NCBI GenBank assembly: GCA_007922305.1
Contig: ML677343.1
Span: 33,571,753 to 33,635,752 of the forward strand
Reading direction: 5' to 3'
DNA length: 64,000 bases
Source of the DNA: Dermatemys mawii
Lineage: Eukaryota > Chordata > Testudines > Dermatemydidae
In this document: positions 32,196-47,597 of the stretch, in pieces
Numbering within the stretch: position 1 is the stretch's first letter
How the letters are laid out: every line of letters begins with the position of its first letter
The notes under the pieces: generated by a model
Seen by the model: the letters and a program-made list of their open reading frames with translations, nothing else
Told to the model about the DNA's origin: nothing
The model's database searches: none
Made by a program: the position numbers and the translations under genes

Positions 32196-33520
32196 CTACA
32201 GAAAAGGACACACTTGGTCCATGCTGAACCCCTGCTTTGCCATTTGACCCTGCAGCTAGCCAGCCTGACTTTGATTTGTCCTGTTGTTAATCTAACCCTG
32301 TTTTACTGAGCTTTCCAATTGTTCCTTACAGGATATTTTAAATCTGGGCCTTTCTTTATATTTTGCACTATTTAACTCTCACCCATTCTGTATTTACCTA
32401 GTTCATATTTCAAGCCCTCACCTTTTCCTAATATGTTTGAACCCTTAATTCTCCTCTGTCTTCCCTCCCAACAATGATCAGCTGATGAATCCAGTGCCCT
32501 TTGCTTCCCAGCACCTCCTCGGTCCTTGCTCACTTCCTCCCGTTTCGCTCTGCACATGCAGAGACTGGCAGTTTGCTCAGCTAAGAATGGAAAGGGGTGG
32601 TTCCTGGGGGCTGTTCACATACTGATCCCTGGAAACCTTGCAGGGCTCCTGCCCTTGGAGAGGGCTGCTACTGGATGCAATGAGCTGCATTATTACCAGG
32701 GACCGTGAAGGTCTGCAGTAAAGAAGCAAAGAAAAACGCTGCTTCCTTTGGAACAAAGGACTCAGAAAGCCCTGACAGAAGCCAAGCCACTATTGCTGTT
32801 TATAGCCCAGTCTGTCAGTGTGCGCTTTTTAAGGAGTTTCTAGCTAGGCTTTGGGCTAAAACCTGCTATGTGTGACTCAGATGGGGGATGTGTGTCTTTT
32901 ATTTTAAGTATCAAGTTTCAGAAATATCAGTTTCCTTTCTCAAATGTAAAGGACTGGAGCTAAGGTGAAGGCCTGTTAGAGCCTTGCGTTCCTGTTGCTG
33001 ACAGCCAGGTCTGCTAGTTAAAATGGCCAGAACATTGAGGCATAATGTTGCTGAGGCAGTTTTCATAGTGAAGAAAGAGACAGGCCAAGCTCGTAATATA
33101 TGTGCAGCTCCTGGGGATTCGCAGCTCCAGAAATACTTTCAGCAAATTTGAAGTATGTCTCAAACTCCTGTGGCTTCCAAGTGAGTTTATAAATAAATAA
33201 AGCAAAGCTGTGCTGTCTCCTTTTCCTCTGGATCTCCCAGCATGTCCGGCACTGTGAGCTGTTCAGGGCAGGAACGGTCTGTTTTTGGTTGTGGTACAAT
33301 GCTGAGCACCATGTGAGTGCCAAACAAAAAATCCAAAGTTCTGCTTCCAAGTCAATACGTCTTTCTTGGGCTCCCCTGGTAGGACGATGGCTCCTGAAGA
33401 GTGCCGTACACTGCATAGGGGGTGCAGTACCATGGGCGTGATGAGAGAACTTGTTTGAAGATTGAAGGATGATTGTGTCTCTAACTGGAATGTGATCTTT
33501 CCTCTTCTTCCATTCCCTAA

Positions 33521-36515
<2,995 letters not shown>

Positions 36516-37052
36516 CTGAAATCGGGTGACTTTGCCATCCTAAAGCAGTTGGTGCCCCTGTTGGAGGAGATCACCCGCATTCATCCCGAGCCTGTCATCC
36601 AGGAGCTTGCTGCTGATCTGCGCATCACCATCTGCACTCACGGAGCCTTCTCCACCCAAACTGTTGGCACTGCTGCCCAGAGCATCCTGGGACAAAAGAT
36701 AGGGTCAAGCGGATCGGGAGGACAGACCCACACAAATCCCACAGAAAGACCTGAGGACAAAGCAGCCGGGCTCAGCCTGGGGCAACCGCAGAGTAGTGAA
36801 AATTGCAGCCATACAAACAGCAACATGGCCAGTAATTCCAGTCCTAAGGGAAAGAGAGGGGAATCCACCGTGCAGAAAGAGTGCCCCGCTGAGACTCCTA
36901 CAGCAGACCACATCCCACAGCAACTTCAGGAGCTCCTCTTATCAGCCTATGACCCAGAAATCCCAGTACGGGCAGCTGCCCTGCGACGTCTTTCCCGCTT
37001 GATAGAGCAGAGGGATCCAAACGCACTTAAGGCTCAGGAGAAGGTCCTCAAG
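36516..37052 (+). CDS. TANGO6: TANGO6 exon 13: linker and start of RTP1_C1 domain
   Basis: 537 bp, residues 765-943, flanked by TTCTTTCAG and GTAGGC. The first third is helical (LKSGDFAILKQLVPLLEEIT). The middle third, about residues 825-895, is a low-complexity Gly/Ser/Asn/Pro linker rich in charged residues (SSGSGGQTHTNPTERPEDKA). The last third, LLLSAYDPEIPVRAAALRRL and SRLIEQRDPNALKAQEKVLK, opens the RTP1_C1 domain. Confidence 0.94.
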
Positions 37053-38319
37053 GTAGGCAGCACTCCGGACTGAAGCTTGCTTTCAGATTGTGTTTAATGT
37101 GCTGATTCCCTTCTGGCACAGTGCCACACTCAACGTAGTGTCACGCTTACAGGCCTGTCTTCACGCTTACCACATGACAACACACGTGGGACAATGTGGG
37201 CGCTGGGGGAGTAACTTAAGCTGGCCGTACACATGTCTGGGAAGAGCACGCAGCTCCCTTGTTGGCAGGTTTTTTCTGAAGAGCTCAGCCTTTGTCCTGC
37301 TTGTGGCCACAGCAACTCTTACTGTGTTCCCTCTGAACTGTTGGGGTTTGTTCTCTCTCCACCCCACCCCATGAAGCAGGGAACATAATGATTTGATAGA
37401 CCCAGTTATTGACCCTGCTAACATGAGATTAACAAGGTTCCTGTGGCCCAACATGGCTAATGTCCCCGGGCACTATTCCCATCTTGGCCTCTCATATCCT
37501 GCCTCTGCCTCTCATTCCTGGGTTCAGGGAGGAGCAGAGGTCACTTTCATTTTTCTTGGGAGCTAAAGGAGAGAACCAGAGTTAAAGCAGGAAAGTGCCC
37601 ACAGAGCTCTAAGTGAAAACCCCACATCCTCCCTGAGAAGAGCTAAGGAAACAAATTCTTACAAGCTATTGCAGGGCTCTGAGGAGATTCCGGAGCCACT
37701 CCCCACCCTGCAGCTGGAAGTCTCTGCTATAGGGATGGGCAGCTGAGGAGTCAGGGTCAGATTTCATGAAACAGCATTACATTTATGGCAACCCTGACCC
37801 AGGCTCAAACCCTGAGTCATGGTTGCCATAAAGTCCATGATGCTGTGGGAATCCACCCATATGACAGCTCTGAGAGGTGTAAACTTATGCATTCATCTCA
37901 GCGGGGTGCGAACTCTCAAGCCTAGGTGTGATGATTTGTCAGCATTTACTATATTTCACTGCTGGCAGAAGCATCCAGCCAAAGTATTGGTCCCTCACTG
38001 CTGGCTGCAGAGGTGTGTGTTGGGGTCAGGAGGCAGTGGAATGGCTAGTTGCTGTCAAAGTTTAGAATTTCAAAATTTCCTGTTGCTCCAAACTTGCCTA
38101 CAAAATAGAGAGAAAAGCTGCTTCCCCACAGATCACACAGGCCTTGCTTGCAACTCCAGCTTGACCACAAGATATGGAGGCTTCACTCAGAGGGGTAGGT
38201 TGGCTCAGAGAAGTGGGGAAGAATGGACAACACCCCAAGTGTGTGGGACTGGTGCTGTCTTAGATGAGAATATGGGTCTCACACTCCTAGGAAGGTAACT
38301 GATGTGCTTTGTTCTCTAG
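37053..38319 (+). other. TANGO6 intron 13
   Basis: No repeat or RNA gene was recognised. Confidence 0.6.
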
Positions 38320-38377
38320 GTTTTCCTGGAAAATATGGAACATGAAGACTCCTTCGTGTACCTTTCTGCTATTCAAG
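38320..38377 (+). CDS. TANGO6: TANGO6 exon 14
   Basis: 58 bp, residues 944-963, flanked by TTCTCTAG and GTGAGT. It encodes VFLENMEHEDSFVYLSAIQ. The DSFVYL-AI motif is diagnostic of RTP1_C1. It ends in phase 1 (G), which completes glycine with exon 15, 12.5 kb downstream. Confidence 0.93.
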
Positions 38378-38524
38378 GTGAGTGCAGGGCCCAAGTAGCT
38401 TGAGTTTGGTGTCTATTGTTTTTCTAAGGATTTGCTGGTTAAATGTTCGCACTGTCTCTGTCATGCAGAGCCCTTCACTCCTTTCAGTTCCTAGACGTGT
38501 CTGAGCCAAGAGAGTAGCACAATG

Positions 38525-38720
38525 ATCACTGCCTGAGCAAGGACTGAACACAGGATCGAGAGCCTGGAACTGCTGAGTTCCAGTCCCAGCTATGCCACTC
38601 TCTCCTTCTGTGACTTTTTCCCCATCTCATAATAGGGACATTTCCTACCTCCTGGGCTCCTTAAGGGATAATGTGTGAGTTGCACTTAGCAGAACAATAC
38701 TGCTGCGGATAGAAGCACCT
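38525..38720 (+). repeat. MIR-like SINE
   Basis: GAGTTCCAGTCCCAGCTATG, CCACTCTCTCCTTCTGTGAC, TTTCCCCATCTCATAATAGG and CTACCTCC occur in the order of the MIR core and 3' region. Confidence 0.65.
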
Positions 38721-39978
38721 GCGAGGAGAATTGTTTAGACTGGACTAGGTAGGAAACGTCTCTGCCCCATCTGTTGTCTCCTCTTTGCCAGCAGTAGTAA
38801 ACACCCCAGTCTGTGGTTCCCCTGCTAACAGGGAGGGGTTAGCTTCGCGCTCTCCCTCTCTAGCTGCGGAATCACACAGGCACTGCTCACTTGTCTGCAG
38901 CATGAGGAGGAAAGAAGCAGTCTCCTGTTTGTGTCATCTGCACGTTTCCACTCTTCTTATACTGATCTGTACTGAAACCCTTATTATAATGTTAGGGAGG
39001 GCCCTGGTCTCCCCCGCCCCCTGCTGTCTTTAGGCTAGTCTGTGGGCGTCTCTCTGGGCAGTTTTTGTGAGGGTCTGAGAGGCCAGTGTAGTCCAAAAGG
39101 TGGAAAGGTTCCCAGTTCTTGCTAAGTTCTTTACAGCTGGAACTATCTTTGTGGCTTGGGGTGTGAAGCTTGCTCTGGCTGCCATCAGTACTTTGCCCAG
39201 AGTACAACAAAACTGCTTCACTGAACTGACGTTGGAGATCTAATCATCCGGACTGTGAATTCCATCACATTTGAGCCAGGAGAGCACAACTGTCCTTGCA
39301 TCTTTGCCCGGCTGTTCCAGGAACAGGTCTTGCTGGGAAAGATTTGCTTTTGGAACAAAAGGGAAAGCAAACATTTTACGTGGCTTCAGGTTCAGGCTGG
39401 GAGCTGTTCCCAGCACCATCTCATGGTTGAAATAGGCGTTGTGCAATTGTCTGGAAGTGTGGGGGCGGATTTTTGGTCTAATAGAATAACTAATAGCTCA
39501 TGAGTTCTGCCACCCACTCAGGTGTGACTAATGCACATGGAGACGTAGGTGCGGTATGTTTCCCTGTTCAGATGAGGCAAACCCCCTTCCCAGGTGAGCC
39601 ATAGTGGAGGGCATCTTTCCCACTACAGTTTAACTAGCATTTGTTTTGTGATATGTATGAGTCCTTTGTGTTCCACCCATGCCCCTATCTGTGCATACAT
39701 CAGCTGAAAGGGGTGTGCTTGCTTGTTTAGTTTATTTGCCAGTTAAGCCATTGATGATATTCCCCTGCTGAGGATCTGCTTTGGGTTTAATGAGTGTCTC
39801 ATCCTCAAACAGTGCACATTCCCAAGGAAGTCAGAAGCGAGGCAGGAGAGAATTCCTTGGAAACCAGAGAGCCAGTGGCTGTGAAATCCAGACTTTTTGT
39901 CTCTCAGACAGCAGTTGGGATCCATATGGATTTTCTGCTGGGATCACAGGCCGCCTGGAGCTAACCTCTCTTTGGCTT

Positions 39979-40067
39979 TGTCTAGACTAGGGATTTGGTC
40001 ATGTTGTAACTCAAGGCAGTAGATTGCCAGTTAACTTGCATTAACTAACATGACCATAATCTAGACA
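39979..40067. mobile_element. 89-bp foldback MITE
   Basis: TGTCTAGACTAGGGATTTGG and onwards pairs with ...AACATGACCATAATCTAGACA, the reverse complement of TGTCTAGATTATGGTCATGTT, leaving a short spacer. Confidence 0.6.
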
Positions 40068-40197
40068 GTTCACAGAAGTGTGTTGGTGGCTGTGTTAGAA
40101 TTCACAGCGGTAAATACATCTTTCCTTCAGCTGAGTGGGTAAACAGTTCATTGCTATTGCAGGCGTGGTACGCAGCTTCTCCATCAGAATGAAGGGA

Positions 40198-41046
40198 AGG
40201 GCTTGGTTACACTGGCACTTTATACCACAGTAAAGCCTCCCAGAGCGCTCTACCTTACTACTCGTCCATACTGGCAGGGCATGTAGAGCGCTATTAGTCC
40301 ACAGCTGTAGCGGTCCTGGTACTCCTCCTTGCCAGAGGATTAACAGCTGTTGCGCATTGGGTGATACGCTTTAGCTCCAGTGTAAACGGGTAGTAACAAT
40401 ACTGCACTTTCAGCGATCTCTGGAAACACCCCCTAATCTACTTAAGTCAATTGACCTCTCTTCCCTTTGTTTTGAACTCGGCTGGAGGAATGCGGAAGTA
40501 GGTTTTCAGAGCTTATCTGTAACTGGGCAAATCAACAAAGCAAATGTTTGCTGAGAGAGTGACTGAGAAGCAGAAGATTAGGAGGATCTGCATTTAAAAG
40601 ACAACGTGCTGACACACTCTCAGCACTCCAAAAATCCGCTCTCTCTCTCTCTCCCTCCGCAAACACACAACACACTCCACCCCACCCCCTTCTTTTGAAA
40701 AGCACGTTGCAGCCAGCTGAATGCTGGGATAGCTGCCCATAATGCACCACTCCCCATGCTGCTGCAAGTGCCGCAAATGGCGCACACACCTCATGCCTTC
40801 TGTGCTGCCTCAACAGCAGATTTACCCCCTTTTCACCTCCTTGATAGCAATGTTAAATCCAGGGGGGCACTGAGACACAGCTAGCATTCATAACAGTATT
40901 ACAGAAAATTCCCACTTCTTCACAACTAGCAAAAGCATTCTTGGCAGAATCAACTGTCCCGTTCCGTCCCTGTCTCTCCCCCCCCCCCCGAGGTTTTGCA
41001 GGGGTAGCTCTACCAGTACATCTCTACGTTTCTAGTGTAGACAAGG
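40198..41046. mobile_element. GTCTACACTA-type MITE, composite
   Basis: It begins AGGGCTTGGTTACACTGGCA and ends CGTTTCTAGTGTAGACAAGG, inverted relatives. The interior is diverged and includes CT-rich and AC-rich low-complexity tracts (40635-40690) and a poly(C) run near 40980. Confidence 0.5.
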
Positions 41047-42829
41047 TTGACGTGTGACAGAGTTGTCACTTGCTTGCAGTGGTCTTCTCCGGCATATCTG
41101 CAATAGAATCTTGAATAAGACCTTAGTCTCCCTTTTGGCATTTAATCCTTCCAAATTTTAAACACTGAACTCTAGTACATTTGAGCCAGAGGCGAAACCA
41201 GGCCGTGCATCCTAGTCAGTCTAATGTGCATTGTTTCTACCTCTGACCCAGGTCTCTCTCCTCCATGGACAGATCTTTCATGTGTATTGCTGGTTTGGGT
41301 GCATAAGGTAGCATTGTTCCTTTGGAAGGAAAGTCTTAGTGACGTGAACAATTAGAGGGATAAACAGTGTATTGCTTAGAAGACACATAAGTATGGAGGA
41401 AGAAAACCCCTGTGATCTGTACAATTCCCTCTGTCTCTGAACCTCCTCTGCAGTGCAGCAGAGATCTGAGATGAAAGCAGTCTGGGGTGGTTAAGACTGG
41501 CTCATGAAAAATTCCCAAAGCCCAATCTCTGTTCCCACTTCTCTTGCCGGCTAGAGTAGGAGCAAGAGAAGAAATACCATATTTGCATCTCGTAATTGAT
41601 GACTGGAAGAGCAACCGTTCCGAAAGAGCTGGAAGATTAGCTTATCAGTCCACTTTCCTCTCTGCCTGCACGGTCTTGTTTGATGAGGGGTTACTCTTGC
41701 CCTGCAGGTGAAATATGCGCACATGCTTAGATAGCCTCTGAATGATTCGTGTCCTGTGGGCAGTTCCTCACATGTTCAGCTGCCGGTTATGGTTCTGATT
41801 AACGGTGAGACAGTTTCTGGTGGTGATGAGTCACTAACTGTGCACAGAAGTAACAGTTTAGCTAAGATTAGAAAACATTGTCAGTCTTGCACCGTGAATG
41901 GCCTTCGGGGATGTAGGGCAGAGGTTGAGAGCAGCTGATGGATGCTTTAGGCAGGTTCCCTTTTCCTTTGGGCAACGATTACTGCTTCTGCGGTAGGGCT
42001 TTCTTGCAAGTGCTTTCTGATGCTGGAACGTTCAGGCTGTGTAGGCATGGCTGGGAACTGAAATCAGGGTTCACCCCAGAGCGTGATACAAGAAGAGAGA
42101 GCGCTCTGAGACTATCTCACTGTATCTGTGTAGGCTCGTGGCCAGTAATTGGCAGGGAGCATTAGTTCATTGATATTTAAGATTTGGGGTTTACAGGTGG
42201 GGGCTGCTACTCTGAGGATGGGAGAGAGTTAGATCTTGAGTCAGCCTGCCCCACTACCTGGGTGCTTGTCAGAGCCAGGGATGCTTTGTGCCGCTATATA
42301 ATTTTCGTTGGCTAGTATCTGCTTTTTATTACATTGCCAGTCAAGCCTGAAATAAGTCTGCAGTCATTTGAGCTCAGTTCCAGAACTGCAAATCCTGGAC
42401 AGGACATGGCAGTTCGGGACGCCATCAGGTCTCCTGGCTCCTGTACTGTGCTCTAACCATAAGGCCATGCTTCTCTTCAGTGTCATTCAGACAAAACGGC
42501 CAGGCATGTTCAGATTCCCTATTTCTCAGCCTCTCTGAGAGTCTCTGATGTTTTCACTCTGTGGCTCATCCTGAGAGGGAGCACTTACACTCTTCATAAA
42601 CTCATCCTATCCTACCATCCTAGTTGTCAGCTGATTATTCTCAGTATGTTTGTTAAAGGATGGCTCCAGATAGAGCACCCCACTCCATCAGCAGTAGAAC
42701 TGGGATGTCTGCCTCAGTTTCCCCCCCTTTGAAGGTTCCAGTAACTGTGTGCAAGCTTTCTTATCTCATAATACCCCTTTTGGGGACTGGTTTATTACAA
42801 AAACATAATGCAAATTAACCAGACCACCC

Positions 42830-43300
42830 TGGTGCCATGTCTGTCAGATCCCAGCAAGGGCAGTCAGGGCAGGGGTCAGAGCAGGCGAAAACCTGAGGCT
42901 GGGAAAAGCAGAGGAGTTTGTAGTTGGATTCCAGGCCAGGGTCGATACTGAGGGTCAGAGTCTGAGTCTGGAAGTGAACTCTAGACCAAGCCGAGGTCAA
43001 AGCCAGGGATTTGGGAACAACGAGCCAAAACAGTCATGGCAACTACAGGAGATGCACGCTGTTGCCTGAACGCTTCCTGGGTTTATATAGGGCAGGGAGC
43101 CAATCAGGAGCCAAGAGGCTGCTGTCTGTCAAGCTCCTGAAGCAGAATTTCCCCTGGTCTGTGTCCCCAGCGGGTCATGGGAAGTGGAGCAGAGGTGGGC
43201 TACAGCTGGCACTGGGCAGCACCCTGGAGACATCAGCTGCCTGGTGCAGGCCTGGGCTCTAGACCCCTGGGGCCTTACAACACAGTTCTTAAAATCCTGT
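42830..43300. repeat. Probable turtle interspersed repeat
   Basis: GGAGATGCACGCTGTTGCCT, GGGTTTATATAGGGCAGGGA and GCCAATCAGGAG recall a sequence I associate with many turtle contigs. Class and ends are unknown. Confidence 0.35.
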
Positions 43301-43989
43301 GACATGATGCCACACACCCACCACACCTCATCAGACTGGCTCCTCATCAGTCCTCCCATCCTGTCACCAGGACAGCCACCCCAGCCCTGCCAGCTGGAGT
43401 GCAGCCCCATTCTTCCCAGCAGGGCCCCGTCCCCCCACAGCCTCTCTGGTGGAAGTTCATCCTCACCAGGGGAGCAACCCTCACTCCCCTGGGCTCCCAG
43501 CCCCCTGGCTCAAGCTCTCCAGTGTGGGGAACTCCGTGAGTAAGCGCCTCCTCTGCCTTCAGCCCTCTGGCCCTAGCTCCTGGGCTCAGGAAGTTCAACT
43601 GGCAAACTCCTCCCTCTTGCTTCTCTCGTGCCTTCAGCCTTCCCCCAGGCATTGCATTCAGTCCCGAGGCTGTGGCAGCTCTCACTTGCCAGTCTCTGAG
43701 CTCTCACCTGCTCTTGTCCTGCTCACACTGTCTCTGCTCTAAGGCCACCCTCTCACCAGGCCTCTCTTGATTCCAAGTCCCAGGCACCTTCTCTTAACCC
43801 TAGTTGGGTCAGCCCATGAATCACAAATACACTAGCCCCTTTCCTCTTAAAGGGCCAGTGCCACTCTGACTGTTTCCCATCTCACTTTCAAAAGTCTTTT
43901 GTGAGTCCCCTGTCTGAACTGACGGAGTTCTGGTCACATTGCTGTTGTCTTTAATATTCTAGACATAGGCAGTGCATGGTCTTATGAAC

Positions 43990-44900
43990 TGGGAGAGAGC
44001 CTGTCAGGATTGCCTCCCCACTCTGAACTTCAGGGTACAGATGTGGGGACCCGCATGAAAAAAGAAATAACACCCCCCCTCAGCTTATTTTAACAGCTTG
44101 GGTTAAAATGTTCTTCCCCAGAACACAACTTTTTCTGTGTTTGGACTGGTATACACTGCCACCACCAAACTAAGGCTAGGGTAGTTTGGGACCCTTCTTT
44201 CCCTTTCCATTAAACCCCCGAACTTCTTCCTTCTCTGGGAAGCTTGAGAGAAAAAAAAATGAATCTCACCTGATCCTGCGAGACGTGCCCGATCCAAAGC
44301 CAGGATCTTACACAATGGAAAACAAGCAGTCAGATTTTTAAAAGAGAGATTTTAATAAAAGAAAAAAAAAGGAATAACTTCCTTATAACCATTAATAGAA
44401 CAGCATCTACAATAATTAATAAAGAGTTACAGACAACCCCCTCCCCGAATTTCTCCTCCTGCTGAAGCTTACAGTATTAGAGAAACACAGATATAAATTT
44501 TTACCAATGGGCAAGTTACCGCATTTAGCTTAACCCCTTACAGGTAAACACTAATTCTAGGCTACTTTATACTTATAACAGAGCCTGTAAAGCAGACTGA
44601 TCTACCAGGCTCGTACTCCCAAGAGTGGAGGAGAGGTAAGAGGAGGTGAAAGGTTTGGATGTTGCCCACTCTCGACATTGTACAGATACACAGCTCAGAC
44701 TGCAGCAAAAGGCACGCATCACGAGTGTGTCTCAGGTGCGTGGTAGCCAACACAGCTTTAAGCATGGCTTAAAGCAGAGGCCTCCTTGACAGCCAGTGAA
44801 TACATCTGAGGTATACTTGCCTGAAAACGATCCAATCTGTGTTTCTCCCCACACGTATCTTGCAGCATTTGATGTCTGGCTTGTTAAGCAGATGCTAGTA
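43990..44900. repeat. Probable turtle interspersed repeat
   Basis: CAGGGTACAGATGTGGGGAC, followed by AT-rich sequence including GATTTTAATAAAAG. I recognise the left block as recurrent in turtle DNA. Class is unknown and there is no coding capacity. Confidence 0.35.
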
Positions 44901-45122
44901 AATGAATATCAACCATCATGAATTAGTGGACACCTGCTGCCAACGTAAATCATTTCTCTCTCAAACATGGGTATCCAGCATGGTAGCATGCTGCCTAACC
45001 ACACCATGTGGGCTTTGTGCAGAGGTCTGAGCAGAGGAGCTGTGGGGAGTGGTTAGTAACCAGCCGGGTCATGGCTCTACCTTAGCCTGAAAATTAACTC
45101 CAGTTCTGAGTTAGTTTATGAA

Positions 45123-45345
45123 TCATGGGTATTACTGTAGTGCCTAGGAGCCCTCGTCCTGCACCAGGACCCCACAGCTCTGTACAGACCCAGAACAAAG
45201 ACAACCCTTGCCCCAAAGAGCTGACCACCTCAGTATAAAGCAAGAGTCAACAGGAAACAGCCCGATGGGGAGGACAAGGGCAAGGAGATACTACTGCTCA
45301 GCGTGCCAGGCTCTGCTCTCAGCACACCAGCAATCAAACTGCTAA
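45123..45345 (+). repeat. Old amniote interspersed repeat, interrupted
   Basis: ATTACTGTAGTGCCTAGGAG, GACCCCACAGCTCTGTACAG and CCCAAAGAGCTGACCACC parallel the copy at 60404-60650. It continues after the palindromic insertion at 45360-45590. Confidence 0.6.
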
Positions 45346-45359
45346 CAAATTTTTTGTAG

Positions 45360-45590
45360 AAGTGACAGAGTCCTATGGCACCTTAAAGACTGACCAAAGT
45401 ATTAGAGCATAAACGTTCGTGGGCTAATACCCACTTCGTCGGATGCATGCCATGCATCCGACGAAGTGGGTATTAGCCCATGAAAGCTTATGCTCTAATA
45501 CTTTGGTCAGTCTTTAAGGTGCCACAGGACTCTTTGTCACTTCTGCAATTCCAGACTAACACAGCTACCCCTCTGATTCTTGACAACATG
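45360..45590. mobile_element. Palindromic foldback element, copy 2
   Basis: Arms of about 90 bp fold around GGATGCATG-C-CATGCATCC (centre 45450) with few mismatches. They contain GGCACCTTAAAGACTGACC, TTCGTGGGCTAATACCCAC and their complements. The unpaired right tail is CAATTCCAGACTAACACAGC...CTCTGATTCTTGA. The flanking direct repeats CAAATTTTTTGTAG (45346-45359) and CAAGTTTTTTGTAG (45591-45604) match 13/14. Confidence 0.85.
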
Positions 45591-47136
45591 CAAGTTTTTT
45601 GTAGGCATCCCAGTGAATTACAACTCAGCAGCCAGGATCAGACAATGTCAGAAAGCCTAGGAAATGGAGTGGGGAATGACGCAGAGAAGGGTCAGGGAGA
45701 CCAAGTGGGTGAGGTCAGATCTTTTATTGTCATGTAAATCAGGGTGCAGCCTCCCCTGCCACTGTGTGCAGCACTGTCTACCCCATCTCAGAAAGGGTCT
45801 TTCAGAGCTAGACAGGGCTGAGACACACAAGGAGAATGATCAGGGGCCTGGAATTCAAGGGCCTCCTCAAGGCTAAGCTCAGACCCAGACACGGATCCTA
45901 GAGAAATCTGTTGTGGCTGCAGGCAGGAGGGCTCTGCAATGCTGGGCGTAGCTTTTTTGCATGGGCAAAACCTGTTGTCAGTTTTTCTCTCTGCAGAGCA
46001 AGTGGAAACGGTTTTCCATTGGTTTTGCCAGTGCTGCAATTTATCTGCATATATGGCGGGGGGAAGTTGTGTGAGGAGATGGTTAGAGATCTAAAAAGGA
46101 AAAATGCATGTACTTCCTGCCCTTTGAAATGAGGCTTCGGCTCCAGCTGCCTCATCTTCTCCTGTCTGCAGGGCATTGGGTAGGGATTTCTCTTCTTTTC
46201 TCTTCTCTTCTTCTAATTAGGGTGTGGCTAACAGGAGTCCTGTCAGGTATATCAGCAGGACTTTCATGTCAGTTTTATACTCATTACTCATTCAAATAAA
46301 GGTTGTGGCTCTGATGCTGCTCATTCCTGCCCTATAGTACCCTCTGCTCTTCTAGTCTGGGCCTCACCCACACAGCAGTGCCAGGGCATCTCTAGCCTAG
46401 TCGGCAGCACCCTGCATGATCCCAGCCCTGACTTCCCCCCACGCAGCTGGGCCCCCCTGTCCTCGTCTTTACCTGCCGTTCCATCAGGGTCTCCATGAAG
46501 ATTCCAGGTACCCAGCACCTGTGCCCGACACCAAATTTTAACCAGGATCCAGCAGAGTATTAACTTATCGTATCTCTTCCCTTCCCCTGCTCCAGTCCCT
46601 CCAGCCCTCCACATGTGGGGGCATAGACCTACATTCATTTCATATCTAAACTCGGCCAACTCTCAAAACATCCAGTCTTCTGTTCAAATGAGTTTCTCTG
46701 GGAATCTTTAGGTTGTTAACCTGGGTTTCATGTAATCTGGAGGCTATTGGAGGAAGAGGGGCATACTCGACTGAGAAGATGAGATAGCAACTCCAGAGCT
46801 GAGGGATACGCAATGCACAGACTGTTAGAAACAGATTTTGTGAGCGGCCTCCTCTCATCCGCTGTGGTGTTCAACCTGGAGCAGTACAGGATGAGTTACT
46901 CCTGTGACAGGAGCCCCTTCTGATCTTCAAGAGAGAACTTGTCCCATAGTTTGCTTCCAGCCCTCGTAAAAGCTACTTATTATCAGACTGGCAATGCCAG
47001 AGAACCACAACCATGGGCTTATATAAGGAGCCGTTCATTGGCCTACTTAGGGCTTGTGCGACAATGCACTATGCAAACACCACTCCATAAAAGCACACCA
47101 GCAGGGTCTGCAGAGGCCAGTTATAGTGCACTAAAG

Positions 47137-47597
47137 CAGGGGTCTCCAAACTACGGCCCGGGGCTGGATCCGGCCCGCGGTGTTGATTTGTCCGGCTCCC
47201 CAGCCCCAGCTGAGCAGGCACGTGGAGAAGTTGCCACTGGCCCCTCTTCCCCCCCCCCTCCCCCCGCGTGAGCTCTGCTGGCAGCCCCATGCATAGAGGA
47301 GTGAATGCCCCCGCAGTGCAGCTGAGGAGCAAAGCGGGGGGGTTGCGGCAGTGACATGGCTGGAGAAGCAAAGGGGTGAGTGCCCCTGCGGCGTGGCCAG
47401 AGGAGCAAAGGGGGGTGGGATCGCGGCAGTGGCCGGAGGAGCAAAGTGGGGACTGCGGCAGCAGGAGCAAAGGTGGGGGGTTGCGGCAGCGGTGTGGCCA
47501 GAGGAGCAAAGGAGAGGGAGGGGGCTTCGGCTGCAGCCCGCAAAGCCCCTTCAAAAATCTAATAAGGCTCTTGTCTCAGAAAGTTTGGAGACCCCTG
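47137..47597. mobile_element. Complete hAT-like element with perfect 8-bp target duplication
   Basis: It begins CAGGGGTCTCCAAACTACGG and ends AAGTTTGGAGACCCCTG. CACTAAAG is repeated exactly at 47129-47136 and 47598-47605. It is 461 bp, GC-rich, with tandem GTGGCCAGAGGAGCAAAG-like units inside and no transposase. Confidence 0.9.
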
